Shown here: positions 1 through 8,034 of the stretch, piece after piece
Layout of the letters: the number at the start of each line of letters is the position of its first letter
How positions within the stretch are numbered: the first letter of the stretch is position 1
Assembly (NCBI RefSeq): GCF_001717465.1
Contig: NZ_CP017074.1
Location: 894,872-958,871, forward strand
Length of the DNA: 64,000 nt
Direction of reading: 5' to 3'
Source of the DNA: Luteimonas sp. JM171
Lineage (GTDB): Bacteria; Pseudomonadota; Gammaproteobacteria; Xanthomonadales; Xanthomonadaceae
The notes under the pieces: model-generated
The model's database searches: none
What the model saw: the letters and a program-made list of their open reading frames with translations, nothing else
What the model was told of the DNA's origin: nothing
Program-made: the position numbers and the translations under genes

Positions 1-174
1 GTCATCCTGTGGAACCTGGGCTCGGCCCTGTACTACATGATGGTCGACAAGGGGACGACCAAGCGCACGGTCAATGCGCTGACCCGGCGCATCGCGCTCT
101 CGGTGGCCCTGATCCTGATCGTGCTGCTGTCGATCTGGATGGGCTGGATCACCCCGCACGGGGTGGGTGGGTAG
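1..174 (+). CDS. DUF2909 twin-transmembrane protein (3' part)
   Basis: The frame is open from the first base of the window and ends at TAG 172-174, giving the last 57 residues of a small membrane protein; the start lies upstream. It shows the end of one hydrophobic segment (ILWNLGSALYYMM), a short polar loop with KGTTKR, and a second membrane segment (IALSVALILIVLLSIWMGWI) ending in a short GC-rich tail. This matches the DUF2909 family, which in Xanthomonadales typically sits next to the cytochrome oxidase genes, as here, convergent with coxC. Its role is unknown; a link to oxidase assembly is inferred only from position. Confidence 0.8.
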   Translation, partial: VILWNLGSALYYMMVDKGTTKRTVNALTRRIALSVALILIVLLSIWMGWITPHGVGG

Positions 175-185
175 GCCGATGCGCC

Positions 186-212
186 TGGCCGATGCCCAGC
201 CGGCATCGGCCA
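186..212. terminator. Hairpin between convergent DUF2909 gene and coxC
   Basis: A perfect 11-bp inverted repeat (186-196 and 202-212) with a 5-base loop lies between the two convergent stop codons. A second copy of the 9-base left arm (ggccgatgc) occurs at 174-182 and could form an alternative stem with the same right arm. There is no clear U-tract on either strand, so termination activity is inferred from position and stem strength. Confidence 0.5.
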
Positions 213-231
213 CATTGGCGAACGCGCCGCG

Positions 232-1122
232 CTAGACCACGTAGACGAACAGGAACAGCGCCAGCCACACCACGTCGACGAAGTGCCAGTACCACGCGGC
301 CGCTTCGAACGCGAAGTGGTTCTCGCCGGTGAAGTGGCCCTTGAAGCAGCGCCACCACACCACCGCCAGGATGATCGCACCCAGGGTCACGTGCACCCCG
401 TGGATGCCGGTGAGCATGTAGAAGGTGGAGCCGTAGATCCCCGACCCCATGGTGAGGTTGAGGTCGCGGTAGGCGTGCACGTACTCCATCGCCTGCGAGA
501 CCAGGAAGATCGCGCCCAGGATGATGGTGACGCCCAGCCAGATCAGCAGCTGGCGGCGGTTCTCGGCCTTGAGCGCGTGGTGGGCGATGGTGAGGGTCAC
601 GCCCGAAGTCAGCAGGATCAGGGTGTTGAGCAGCGGCAGGCCCCATGCCGAGACCAGCTCGAAGCCGCCACCCACTTCCATCGGCCCGGCGCTCGGCCAC
701 GAGGAGCTGAAGCCCTGCCAGAGGAAGTCGTTGGTGGCTACGCCCTTGACGCCTTCGCCGCCCAGCCACGGCACCGACAGCATGCGGGTGTAGAACAGCG
801 CGCCGAAGAACGCCGCGAACAGCATGATCTCGGAGAAGATGAACCAGATCATCCCCATCCGGAACGAGGTGTCGACCTGCTTGTTGTAGTAGCCCGACAC
901 CGACTCCAGGATCACGTCGGCAAACCACTTCATCAGCACCAGGGCCAGGCCGGCCACGCCGATGCCGAACACCGTCGGCCCCCAGCTGACGTCGTTGAAC
1001 CAGCTGGCCAGGCCGAACATGGCGATGAATAACGCCACGGAGGCGAACAGCGGCCACTTGCTGTGGGTCGGCACGAAGTACGGCTGCTGCTCGGACGTGT
1101 GCTGGGCTTGGGCTTGGGCCAT
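232..1122 (-). CDS. coxC: Cytochrome c oxidase subunit III
   Basis: This 296-residue integral membrane protein is subunit III of the aa3-type terminal oxidase, the core subunit that stabilises proton pumping in the inner membrane. Family features include the N-terminal PYFVPTHSKWP segment, seven hydrophobic segments, the long loop with W-G-GE-V-K-G, and the C-terminal segment YWHFVDVVWLALFLFVYVV. Length is normal for the proteobacterial family (about 290). It is the last gene of the minus-strand operon coxB-coxA-small gene-ctaG-coxC, 35 bp after ctaG. Start ATG at 1122; the first residues (MAQAQAQ) are variable in homologues. Confidence 0.97.
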   Translation of the reverse strand: MAQAQAQHTSEQQPYFVPTHSKWPLFASVALFIAMFGLASWFNDVSWGPTVFGIGVAGLALVLMKWFADVILESVSGYYNKQVDTSFRMGMIWFIFSEIMLFAAFFGALFYTRMLSVPWLGGEGVKGVATNDFLWQGFSSSWPSAGPMEVGGGFELVSAWGLPLLNTLILLTSGVTLTIAHHALKAENRRQLLIWLGVTIILGAIFLVSQAMEYVHAYRDLNLTMGSGIYGSTFYMLTGIHGVHVTLGAIILAVVWWRCFKGHFTGENHFAFEAAAWYWHFVDVVWLALFLFVYVV

Positions 1123-1157
1123 GGCTCTGGGCTTCCGGTTCTGTTTGCTTTGGTGTG

Positions 1158-1748
1158 TCAGCGCGCGGCGAGGGGCTGCGCGTGGTTGGTTTGCGACCGC
1201 TCTGCCAGCCGTTCGGTCGCGTAGTCGTTCTTGTAGAAGGTGTACGACAGGGTCACGGTATCGACGTTCTCGGGCAGTGAGGGGTCGATGATGAAGCGCA
1301 CCGGCATGTCGCGCACTTCACCGGCCTGCAGGGTTTGGGCGGTGAAGCAGAAGCATTCGGTCTTGAGGAAGAACGCCGAGGCCCGCGCCGGCGCCACCGA
1401 CGGCGTAGCGCTGCCGACGATCGGGTTGCCGCTGTCGTTCTGGGCAAAGTACGTGGTCTCGTAGACCTCGCCCAGCTTCACCTGCATGCGCACCTGGTTG
1501 GGGCGGAACGACCACGGCAGCTTGGAGTTCACCGTGCCGTCGAACTCCACCGTCACCACCCGGTCCGGGTCACCCGACGCCATGGCCTCGGCCGGTTCGG
1601 CGGCCGCGGTGTTGTCCAGGCGGATGCCGAACACCTTCTGGCACGCGATCCGGTAGATCGGCACCAGGGAGAAGGTGAAGGCGAAAGCCACCGCCGAGAT
1701 GGCCAGCAGCTTCAGGATCTCACCCTTGCGCGTGCGCGGGCGGCTCAT
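1158..1748 (-). CDS. ctaG: Cytochrome c oxidase assembly protein CtaG (Cox11)
   Basis: CtaG/Cox11 inserts copper into the CuB site of subunit I. The 196-residue protein has a short cytoplasmic N-terminus, one membrane anchor around residues 12-30 and an immunoglobulin-like periplasmic domain. The conserved cysteine after the anchor ([10 protein letters not shown]) and the copper-binding C-F-C-F motif in [10 protein letters not shown] are both present. Its ATG at 1748 overlaps the TGA of the upstream small assembly gene (ATGA), implying translational coupling inside the oxidase operon. Length and motifs match the family fully. Confidence 0.96.
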   Translation of the reverse strand: MSRPRTRKGEILKLLAISAVAFAFTFSLVPIYRIACQKVFGIRLDNTAAAEPAEAMASGDPDRVVTVEFDGTVNSKLPWSFRPNQVRMQVKLGEVYETTYFAQNDSGNPIVGSATPSVAPARASAFFLKTECFCFTAQTLQAGEVRDMPVRFIIDPSLPENVDTVTLSYTFYKNDYATERLAERSQTNHAQPLAAR

Positions 1749-1894
1749 CGGTTCAGCACCCCCGAGAAGATGAAGGCGACATACACGCCCACCGCCACCA
1801 GGGCGACGATGAGCGCGGTGCGCCGGGCGCGGCGGCGGGCAGCATCAACCTGCTGCTGGTCGCGGCGCGGCGGCTGGTCACGACTGGCGGACAT
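1745..1894 (-). CDS. Cytochrome oxidase small assembly protein
   Basis: This 49-residue protein has a basic, Gln/Arg-rich N-terminus ([15 protein letters not shown]) followed by one membrane helix ([20 protein letters not shown]). Small proteins of this form lie between coxA and ctaG in many beta- and gammaproteobacteria and are annotated as oxidase small assembly proteins; their exact action is not settled. I chose ATG 1894, giving a 17-bp overlap with the end of coxA, rather than an upstream ATG at 1975 buried in coxA, because the shorter form matches the family size. The stop overlaps ctaG by ATGA. Confidence 0.82.
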   Translation of the reverse strand: MSASRDQPPRRDQQQVDAARRRARRTALIVALVAVGVYVAFIFSGVLNR

Positions 1895-3557
1895 TGGAGT
1901 CGGGCGATTCGTCCAGCTTGGAGCTGGAGTGGTCGTAGTCCAGGTGTTCGAAGTCGCCGTGGGCCAGGTCGCCATCGCGGATCACCGGCGGCACCGCGAA
2001 GGTGTGGTGCGGCGCCGGCGAGGGCACGGTCCACTCCAGGCCGCGCGCGCCTTCCCAGGCGCGCGCCTCGGCCTTCTCGCCGTGCTTGAGCGAGTGCCAG
2101 AGGATGCCGATCATCATGAACGGCGTCAGGAACATGCCGAAGGCGCCGATCGAGCTGATCAGGTTCCAGTCCGCGAACACCACGTTGTAATCCGGGATGC
2201 GGCGCGGCATGCCGGCCAGGCCCAGGAAGTGCTGCGGGAAGAACAGCAGGTTGACGAACACGATCGTCCACCAGAACTGGAACGCGGCCCAGCGCTGGCT
2301 GTACATGCGGCCGGTCCACTTGGGCCACCAGTAGTAGATGGCCGCGATGATGCCGAAGATGGCGCCGGTCACCAGCACGTAGTGGAAGTGCGCAACCACG
2401 AAGTAGGTGTCGTGGTACTGGAACGTGGCCGGCACGATCGCCAGCATCAGGCCCGAGAAGCCGCCGATGGAGAACAGGATCACGAAAGCGATCGACCACA
2501 GCATCGGCGCCTCGAAGGTCAGCGAGCCCTTCCACATCGTCGACACCCAGTTGAACACCTTCACCCCGGTGGGGATGGCGATGAGCATGGTGGCGAACAT
2601 GAAGTAGATCTCGCCGCCCAGCGGCATGCCCACGGTGAACATGTGGTGGGCCCAGACGATGAAGCTCAGGAAGGCGATGGCGGCGGTGGCGTACACCATC
2701 GCCTGGTAGCCGAACAGCGGCTTGCGGCTGAAGGTCGGGATGATCTCTGACACCACGCCGAAGGCGGGCAGGATCATGATGTAGACCTCGGGGTGGCCGA
2801 AGAACCAGAAGATGTGCTGGTACATCACCGGGTCGCCGCCGCCGGCAGCGTTGAAGAAGCTGGTGGCGAAGAACTTGTCGGTGAGCAGCATGGTCACCGC
2901 GCCGGCCAGCACCGGCATCACCGCGATCAGCAGGAACGCGGTGATCAGCCAGGTCCAGCAGAAGATCGGCATCTTCAGCAGGTCGATGCCCGGCGCGCGC
3001 ATGTTGAGCACGGTGGCGATGACGTTGATGGCGCCCATGATCGAGCTGATGCCCATCATGTGGATGGCCAGGATGGTGAAGGCGATCGAGTTGCTGCCCT
3101 GCAGGCTCAGCGGCGGGTAGAGGGTCCAGCCGGTGGCCGGCGCGCCGCCGGGCATGAACAGCGTGGACAGCAGCATCAGGAACGCGAACGGCAGGATCCA
3201 GAACGACCAGTTGTTCATGCGTGGCAGCGCCATGTCCGGCGCGCCGATCTGCAGCGGGATCATCCAGTTGGCCAGGCCCACGAAGGCCGGCATGACCGCG
3301 CCGAAGATCATCACCAGCGCGTGCATGGTGGTCATCTGGTTGAAGAAATCCGGGCTCACGTGCTGCAGCCCCGGCACCGCCAGCTCCAGGCGGATGATGA
3401 CGCTCATCGCCGCGCCGATGATCACCATCGTGAAGGAGAACAGCAGGTACAGCGTGCCGATGTCCTTGTGGTTGGTGGAGAACAGCCACCTGTCCACGAA
3501 GCTCTGGTCACGCGGATCGGTGTGGTGGAGGTCTGCAGTGGTCGGTGTGCTGGACAT
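1878..3557 (-). CDS. coxA: Cytochrome c oxidase subunit I
   Basis: This is the 559-residue catalytic subunit of the aa3-type oxidase, which reduces oxygen to water and pumps protons. Twelve membrane helices are apparent. Haem and copper ligands are visible: the low-spin haem a His in MTTMHALVMIFG, the CuB His with cross-linked Tyr in HPEVYIMILPAFG, the two CuB His in IVWAHHMFTVG, and the haem a3/a His pair in VVAHFHYVL. The soluble C-terminal tail past residue 510 is hydrophilic and lineage-variable. coxB lies 35 bp upstream and the small assembly gene overlaps the 3' end, so this is an operon. Confidence 0.98.
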   Translation of the reverse strand: MSSTPTTADLHHTDPRDQSFVDRWLFSTNHKDIGTLYLLFSFTMVIIGAAMSVIIRLELAVPGLQHVSPDFFNQMTTMHALVMIFGAVMPAFVGLANWMIPLQIGAPDMALPRMNNWSFWILPFAFLMLLSTLFMPGGAPATGWTLYPPLSLQGSNSIAFTILAIHMMGISSIMGAINVIATVLNMRAPGIDLLKMPIFCWTWLITAFLLIAVMPVLAGAVTMLLTDKFFATSFFNAAGGGDPVMYQHIFWFFGHPEVYIMILPAFGVVSEIIPTFSRKPLFGYQAMVYATAAIAFLSFIVWAHHMFTVGMPLGGEIYFMFATMLIAIPTGVKVFNWVSTMWKGSLTFEAPMLWSIAFVILFSIGGFSGLMLAIVPATFQYHDTYFVVAHFHYVLVTGAIFGIIAAIYYWWPKWTGRMYSQRWAAFQFWWTIVFVNLLFFPQHFLGLAGMPRRIPDYNVVFADWNLISSIGAFGMFLTPFMMIGILWHSLKHGEKAEARAWEGARGLEWTVPSPAPHHTFAVPPVIRDGDLAHGDFEHLDYDHSSSKLDESPDSNVRQS

Positions 3558-3592
3558 GGCGTCTGCCTGGAAGGTCGCGTGGGTGTCGTCGC

Positions 3593-4504
3593 TCAGCCCG
3601 CGGAGGGGGCCGGGACGTCAATCTGGGCGGTTGCAGCATCGTCGGCCGGCGCTTCCGCCGCCGGCGCGGCGATCGGCGGCGGCGCTTCACCGCCGCGCTG
3701 GTCCGCCAGCCACTGGTCGAACGCGGCGCGCGGCACCGCGCGCACCACGATCGGCATGAACGCGTGGTCCTTGCCGCACAGCTCCGCGCACTGGCCGCGG
3801 TAGATGCCCGGTTCGCGGATCTCGGTCCAGGCCTCGTTGACGATCCCGGGGATCGCGTCCTGCTTGAAGCCCAGCGCCGGCACCCACCAGGAGTGGATGA
3901 CGTCGTCGGCGGTGATCACGAAGCGGATCTTGGTATCGGTGGGCAGCACCAGCTCGCGGTCCACCTCGAGCAGGTAGGCGCCGTGGGCGTCCAGCTCGGC
4001 GCGGGTGGTGTTGCGGTTCTGGCGCAGGCGGTCGCTCTCGCGGTCCATGCGGCTGACGAACTCCACGTCCTCGCCGATGTACTCGTAGCCCCACATCCAC
4101 TGGTAGCCGGTGACCTTGACGGTCATTTCCGAATCGCGGACGTCGTACATCTCGATCAGCTTGGTGGTGGCCGGGAACGCCATCACCACCAGGATGATCA
4201 CCGGGATCACCGTCCAGATGATCTCGGCGGTGGTGTTGTGGCTGAACTGCGAGGCCACCGCGCCCTTGGACTTGCGGAACTTGAAGATCGCATAGCCCAT
4301 CGCGCCGAACACAAGCACGCCGATCACCACGCACACCCAGAGCACGAACATGTGCGCCTCGTAGGCGTTCTGGGCGGTGGGGGTGACGCCCCGGCCCATG
4401 TTCAACTGCCACGGCTTGGGATCGGCCGACTGGGCAAAGGCGCTGGCGGAAATGGCCCACAGAGCGAGGCCGGCGCCCCATTGCTTGATACGAGCTGCTT
4501 GCAT
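3593..4504 (-). CDS. coxB: Cytochrome c oxidase subunit II
   Basis: Subunit II carries the CuA centre that accepts electrons from cytochrome c. The 303-residue product begins with a signal peptide (GLALWAISASAFAQS), followed by two membrane helices and a periplasmic cupredoxin domain. The CuA site GQCAELCGKDHAFMP (Cys-x3-Cys, His, Met) is intact, and the aromatic electron-entry loop QWMWGYEY is present. The tail after residue 265 is rich in Ala and Pro. The open frame continues far upstream, but ATG 4504 directly precedes the signal peptide and all homology. First gene of the oxidase operon; the promoter must lie in 4505-4700, divergent from putA. Confidence 0.96.
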   Translation of the reverse strand: MQAARIKQWGAGLALWAISASAFAQSADPKPWQLNMGRGVTPTAQNAYEAHMFVLWVCVVIGVLVFGAMGYAIFKFRKSKGAVASQFSHNTTAEIIWTVIPVIILVVMAFPATTKLIEMYDVRDSEMTVKVTGYQWMWGYEYIGEDVEFVSRMDRESDRLRQNRNTTRAELDAHGAYLLEVDRELVLPTDTKIRFVITADDVIHSWWVPALGFKQDAIPGIVNEAWTEIREPGIYRGQCAELCGKDHAFMPIVVRAVPRAAFDQWLADQRGGEAPPPIAAPAAEAPADDAATAQIDVPAPSAG

Positions 4505-4738
4505 CTGTTCGAACCCCGATTGCCTGGCGTCGCCGGGCGTGTTGGATGTCGGTAACGCCCGGATACCCGGCTCCCGTGGCCAGGGGCCGGCGGGCGTCCG
4601 CGTACGCGCTGGGCGATCGCAAAGCGACCCGATGGTAGCGGCGGCGGTCATGGACGGGCAAGCGCAACGCAACAATGCGTTCCGGGCGGCGGTGTGCAGG
4701 CAGGCCCAAAAGCACATCACCATCAACACCGGACCGCA

Positions 4739-4744
4739 TAGAAT
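4739..4744 (+). promoter_or_regulatory. Putative -10 box of putA (TAGAAT)
   Basis: TAGAAT matches the TANAAT -10 pattern seen before several genes here. Transcription would start near 4751, about 12 bases before the GTG chosen for putA. No good -35 element is visible. The 258-bp coxB/putA intergenic region also contains a 6-4-6 inverted repeat (aacgca/tgcgtt, 4666-4681) of unknown meaning. Confidence 0.45.
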
Positions 4745-4762
4745 CAGGCCCCCTCCCCAACT

Positions 4763-7700
4763 GTGCCTGCCGTGTCCGCGAGCCTTCTTTCCGTGTCCCC
4801 CCTGGCCTCGGCGCCCTCCCGCGCCGGGGTGACCGCCGCATGGAGCCGCGACGAATCCACCCACCTGCGCGAGCTGCTGGAGCAGGCGCGCATGCCCGAT
4901 GCCGACCGCGAGGCGGTGCAGGTGGCCGCCACCGACCTGGTGCGCCGGGTGCGCGCGCGCGCGCTCGACCAGGGCGCGATCGAGGCGTTCATGCAGCAAT
5001 ACGACCTGGCCAGCGAGGAAGGCGTGCTGCTGATGTCGGTGGCCGAGGCGCTGCTGCGCATCCCCGATCCGGACACCACCGATGCGCTGATCCGCGACAA
5101 GCTGGGCGAGGCCGACTGGCGCCGGCACATGGGCAAGTCCGAGTCGATCCTGGTCAACGCCTCCACCTGGGGGCTGATGCTCACCGGCGAGCTGGTGGAG
5201 CTGGCCGACGAGACCCGGCGCGACGTGCGCGGCGCGTTCCGGCGCCTGATCAGCCGCGTGGGCGAGCCGGTGATCCGGCTGGCGGTGCGCCAGGCGATGC
5301 GGATCATGGGCCACCAGTTCGTGATGGGGCGCACGATCGGCGACGCGCTGGCGCGCAGCCGCAAGGGCAGCAACGCGAATTTCCGCTACTCCTTCGACAT
5401 GCTCGGCGAGGCCGCGATGACCGCGCCCGACGCGGCCCGCTACATGGAGGCCTATCGGCGCGCGATCGACGCCATCGGCGCCGGCGGGCCGTTCAAGGAC
5501 GAGATCTCCGCGCCTTCCATCTCGGTCAAGCTCTCGGCCCTGCACCCGCGCTATGAATACGCCAAGCGCGAGCGCCTGCTCGAGGAGCTGGTGCCGCGGC
5601 TGCTGGAGCTGGCGCAGCTGGCGAAGCAGCGCGGCATCGGCCTGACCGTGGACGCCGAGGAGGCCGACCGCCTGGAACTGTCGATGGACGTGTTCGCCAA
5701 GGCCTGGATGGACCCATCGCTGGAGGGCTGGCACGGCTTTGGCATCGTGGTGCAGGCCTACCAGAAGCGCGCGCCGCGGGTGATCGACTGGACCGTTGAA
5801 CTGGCCCGCGCGCACGGGCGCCGGATCCCGGTGCGGCTGGTCAAGGGCGCCTACTGGGACACCGAGATCAAGCGCTCGCAGGTGGATGGCCACCGCGGCT
5901 ACCCGGTGTTCACGCGCAAGCCGAACACCGATGTCAGCTACCTCGCCTGCGCCCGCAAGCTGCTGGAGGCGGCCGACGCGGTGTACCCGATGTTCGCCAC
6001 CCACAACGCGCACACCATCGCCGCGGTGCACCGGATGGCCAGGCTGTGGCTGCCGGCGGACGCGCCGCGCTCGGACGGCCACGCCTGGGAATTCCAGAAG
6101 CTGCACGGCATGGGCGACGACCTCTACGCCGAGGTGATGCCGGAAGACCGGCTCAACGTGCCGTGCCGGGTGTACGCGCCGGTGGGCCAGCACGAGGACC
6201 TGCTGCCGTACCTGGTGCGGCGCCTGCTCGAGAACGGGGCCAACTCCAGCTTCGTCAACCGCATCAGCGATGAAGCGGTCTCGATCGAGGAGCTGGTGCG
6301 CGACCCGATCGAGACCGTCGAGGCCTACGCGGCCTCCCCCCACCCACACATTCCGCTGCCGGTCGACCTGTACCGCAGCCAGGGCGTCAACAGGAGCAAT
6401 TCAATGGGCATCAACCTCAACCACGACGAGGACCTGCGCAAGCTGGCGGACGAGATGGCCGCCACCCCGGCGACCTGGTCGGCGCGGCCGCTGGTGCCGG
6501 GCGCGGACCCGTCGGGCGAGGCCATCAAGGTGACCAGCCCGGCCGACCGCCGCGTGGAGGTGGGCAGCTGGATCCCCGCCGACGAGGCGACCGTGCAGCG
6601 CGCGCTGGCCAACGCCGTGGCCGCTCATCCGGGCTGGGATGCCACCCCGGCCGCCTCGCGCGCCGCCATCCTCGAGCACGCCGCCGACCAGCTGGAGGCG
6701 CAGATTGGCAAGTTCATCGCCATGTGCACCCGCGAGGCCGGCAAGACCATCCCCGATGGCGTGGCCGAGGTGCGCGAGGCCGTGGACTTCCTGCGCTACT
6801 ACGCCGCCCAGGCGCGGACCCTGTTCTCCCCCGCGGCGCTGCCCGGCCCGACCGGGGAATCCAACTCGCTGCACCTGGGCGGGCGCGGGGTGTTCGTGTG
6901 CATCAGTCCGTGGAACTTCCCGCTGGCCATCTTCATCGGCCAGGTGGCGGCGGCGCTGGCGGCCGGCAACGCGGTGATCGCCAAGCCGGCCGAGCAGACC
7001 ACCCTGGTGGGCTTTGAGGCGGTGAAGGTGCTGCACGAGGCGGGCGTGCCGCAGGACGTGCTGCAGTTCGTGCCCGGCGACGGCGCCACCGTGGGCACGG
7101 CGCTGACGAAGGACCCGCGCGTGGACGGCGTGGCCTTTACCGGCTCCACCTTCACCGCGCGCGCCATCAACCGCGCCCTGGCCGCGCGCGACGCGGCGAT
7201 CGGCATCCTGGTGGCCGAGACCGGCGGCCAGAACGCGCTCATCGCCGACTCCTCGGCCCTGCCCGAGCAGCTGGTGCGCGACGTGCTGGCCTCGGCCTTC
7301 ACCTCGGCCGGCCAGCGCTGCTCGGCCGCGCGCATCCTGTTCGTGCAGGAAGACATCGCCGACAAGGTGATCACCATGCTCGCCGGCGCCATGGCCGAGC
7401 TGCAGGTGGGCGATCCGGGCCTGCTCTCCACTGACGTGGGCCCGGTGATCGACGACGAGGCGCTGAAGATGCTCGACGAGCACGCCGCGCGCATGGACAA
7501 GGAGGCGAAGCTGATCGCCCAGGCGCCGGCCCGGGACGGGCTGGAGCATGGCAGCTATTTCCTGCCCAGGGCCTGGGAGCTGAAGTCGCTCGACCAGCTC
7601 GACCACGAGAAGTTCGGCCCGGCCCTGCACGTGATCCGCTGGAAGTCGAGCCAGCTCGACCAGGTGATCGATGCCATCACCGCCACCGGCTACGGCCTGA

Positions 7701-7957
7701 CCCTGGGCATCCACTCGCGCATCGACGAGACCGTGGAGCACATCGTGTCGCGGGCGCGGGTGGGCAACGTCTACGTCAACCGCAACCAGATCGGCGCGGT
7801 GGTGGGCGTGCAGCCGTTCGGCGGCCGCGGCCTGTCCGGCACCGGCCCCAAGGCCGGCGGCCCGCACTACCTGCCGCGCTTTGCCACCGAGAAGACGGTG
7901 ACCATCGACACCACCGCCGCCGGCGGCAACGCCACGCTGCTGACGATGGACGAGTAA
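4763..7957 (+). CDS. putA: Bifunctional proline dehydrogenase / L-glutamate-semialdehyde dehydrogenase PutA
   Basis: PutA oxidises proline to glutamate in two steps. Residues about 60-510 are the FAD proline dehydrogenase barrel (KLSALHPRYE, RLVKGAYWDTEIKRSQ, GANSSFVNRI); residues about 530-1050 are the NAD-dependent aldehyde dehydrogenase with SPWNFPLAIFIGQ, ETGGQNALI and catalytic Cys853 in SAGQRCSAARI. At 1064 residues it is the short type: it lacks the N-terminal ribbon-helix-helix domain that makes E. coli PutA (about 1320 residues) its own repressor, so regulation must come from elsewhere. GTG 4763 is the longest plausible start; further GTG codons at 4772 and 4793 are possible. It stands alone, divergent from the oxidase operon, and ends in a strong terminator. 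Confidence 0.97.
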   Translation: MPAVSASLLSVSPLASAPSRAGVTAAWSRDESTHLRELLEQARMPDADREAVQVAATDLVRRVRARALDQGAIEAFMQQYDLASEEGVLLMSVAEALLRIPDPDTTDALIRDKLGEADWRRHMGKSESILVNASTWGLMLTGELVELADETRRDVRGAFRRLISRVGEPVIRLAVRQAMRIMGHQFVMGRTIGDALARSRKGSNANFRYSFDMLGEAAMTAPDAARYMEAYRRAIDAIGAGGPFKDEISAPSISVKLSALHPRYEYAKRERLLEELVPRLLELAQLAKQRGIGLTVDAEEADRLELSMDVFAKAWMDPSLEGWHGFGIVVQAYQKRAPRVIDWTVELARAHGRRIPVRLVKGAYWDTEIKRSQVDGHRGYPVFTRKPNTDVSYLACARKLLEAADAVYPMFATHNAHTIAAVHRMARLWLPADAPRSDGHAWEFQKLHGMGDDLYAEVMPEDRLNVPCRVYAPVGQHEDLLPYLVRRLLENGANSSFVNRISDEAVSIEELVRDPIETVEAYAASPHPHIPLPVDLYRSQGVNRSNSMGINLNHDEDLRKLADEMAATPATWSARPLVPGADPSGEAIKVTSPADRRVEVGSWIPADEATVQRALANAVAAHPGWDATPAASRAAILEHAADQLEAQIGKFIAMCTREAGKTIPDGVAEVREAVDFLRYYAAQARTLFSPAALPGPTGESNSLHLGGRGVFVCISPWNFPLAIFIGQVAAALAAGNAVIAKPAEQTTLVGFEAVKVLHEAGVPQDVLQFVPGDGATVGTALTKDPRVDGVAFTGSTFTARAINRALAARDAAIGILVAETGGQNALIADSSALPEQLVRDVLASAFTSAGQRCSAARILFVQEDIADKVITMLAGAMAELQVGDPGLLSTDVGPVIDDEALKMLDEHAARMDKEAKLIAQAPARDGLEHGSYFLPRAWELKSLDQLDHEKFGPALHVIRWKSSQLDQVIDAITATGYGLTLGIHSRIDETVEHIVSRARVGNVYVNRNQIGAVVGVQPFGGRGLSGTGPKAGGPHYLPRFATEKTVTIDTTAAGGNATLLTMDE

Positions 7958-7982
7958 CGGCACCGGTTACCGTTTGGCGCAC

Positions 7983-8015
7983 AAAAAAAAGGCCCCGCCG
8001 GAGCGGGGCCTTTTT
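7983..8015. terminator. Bidirectional intrinsic terminator
   Basis: An A-tract (7983-7990), an 8-bp GC stem (ggccccgc / gcggggcc, 7991-8010) with a 4-base loop and a T-tract (8011-8015) form a textbook terminator that works on both strands. It separates convergent putA and the FadL-family gene. Confidence 0.95.
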
Positions 8016-8034
8016 CATTGCGGTTGACCGCGGC

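Noticed and set aside
1335-2750. Long open frame antisense to ctaG and coxA
   Set aside because: High-GC genes create long antisense frames; its composition is Arg/His-rich with no domain, and the opposite strand is clearly coding.
4666-4681. aacgca/tgcgtt inverted repeat in the coxB/putA gap
   Set aside because: Six-base arms are expected by chance at this GC content and the position matches no promoter element I can see.
4505-6349. Upstream extension of the coxB frame, antisense to putA
   Set aside because: It has no homology and covers the putA coding strand; the real start is ATG 4504 at the signal peptide.
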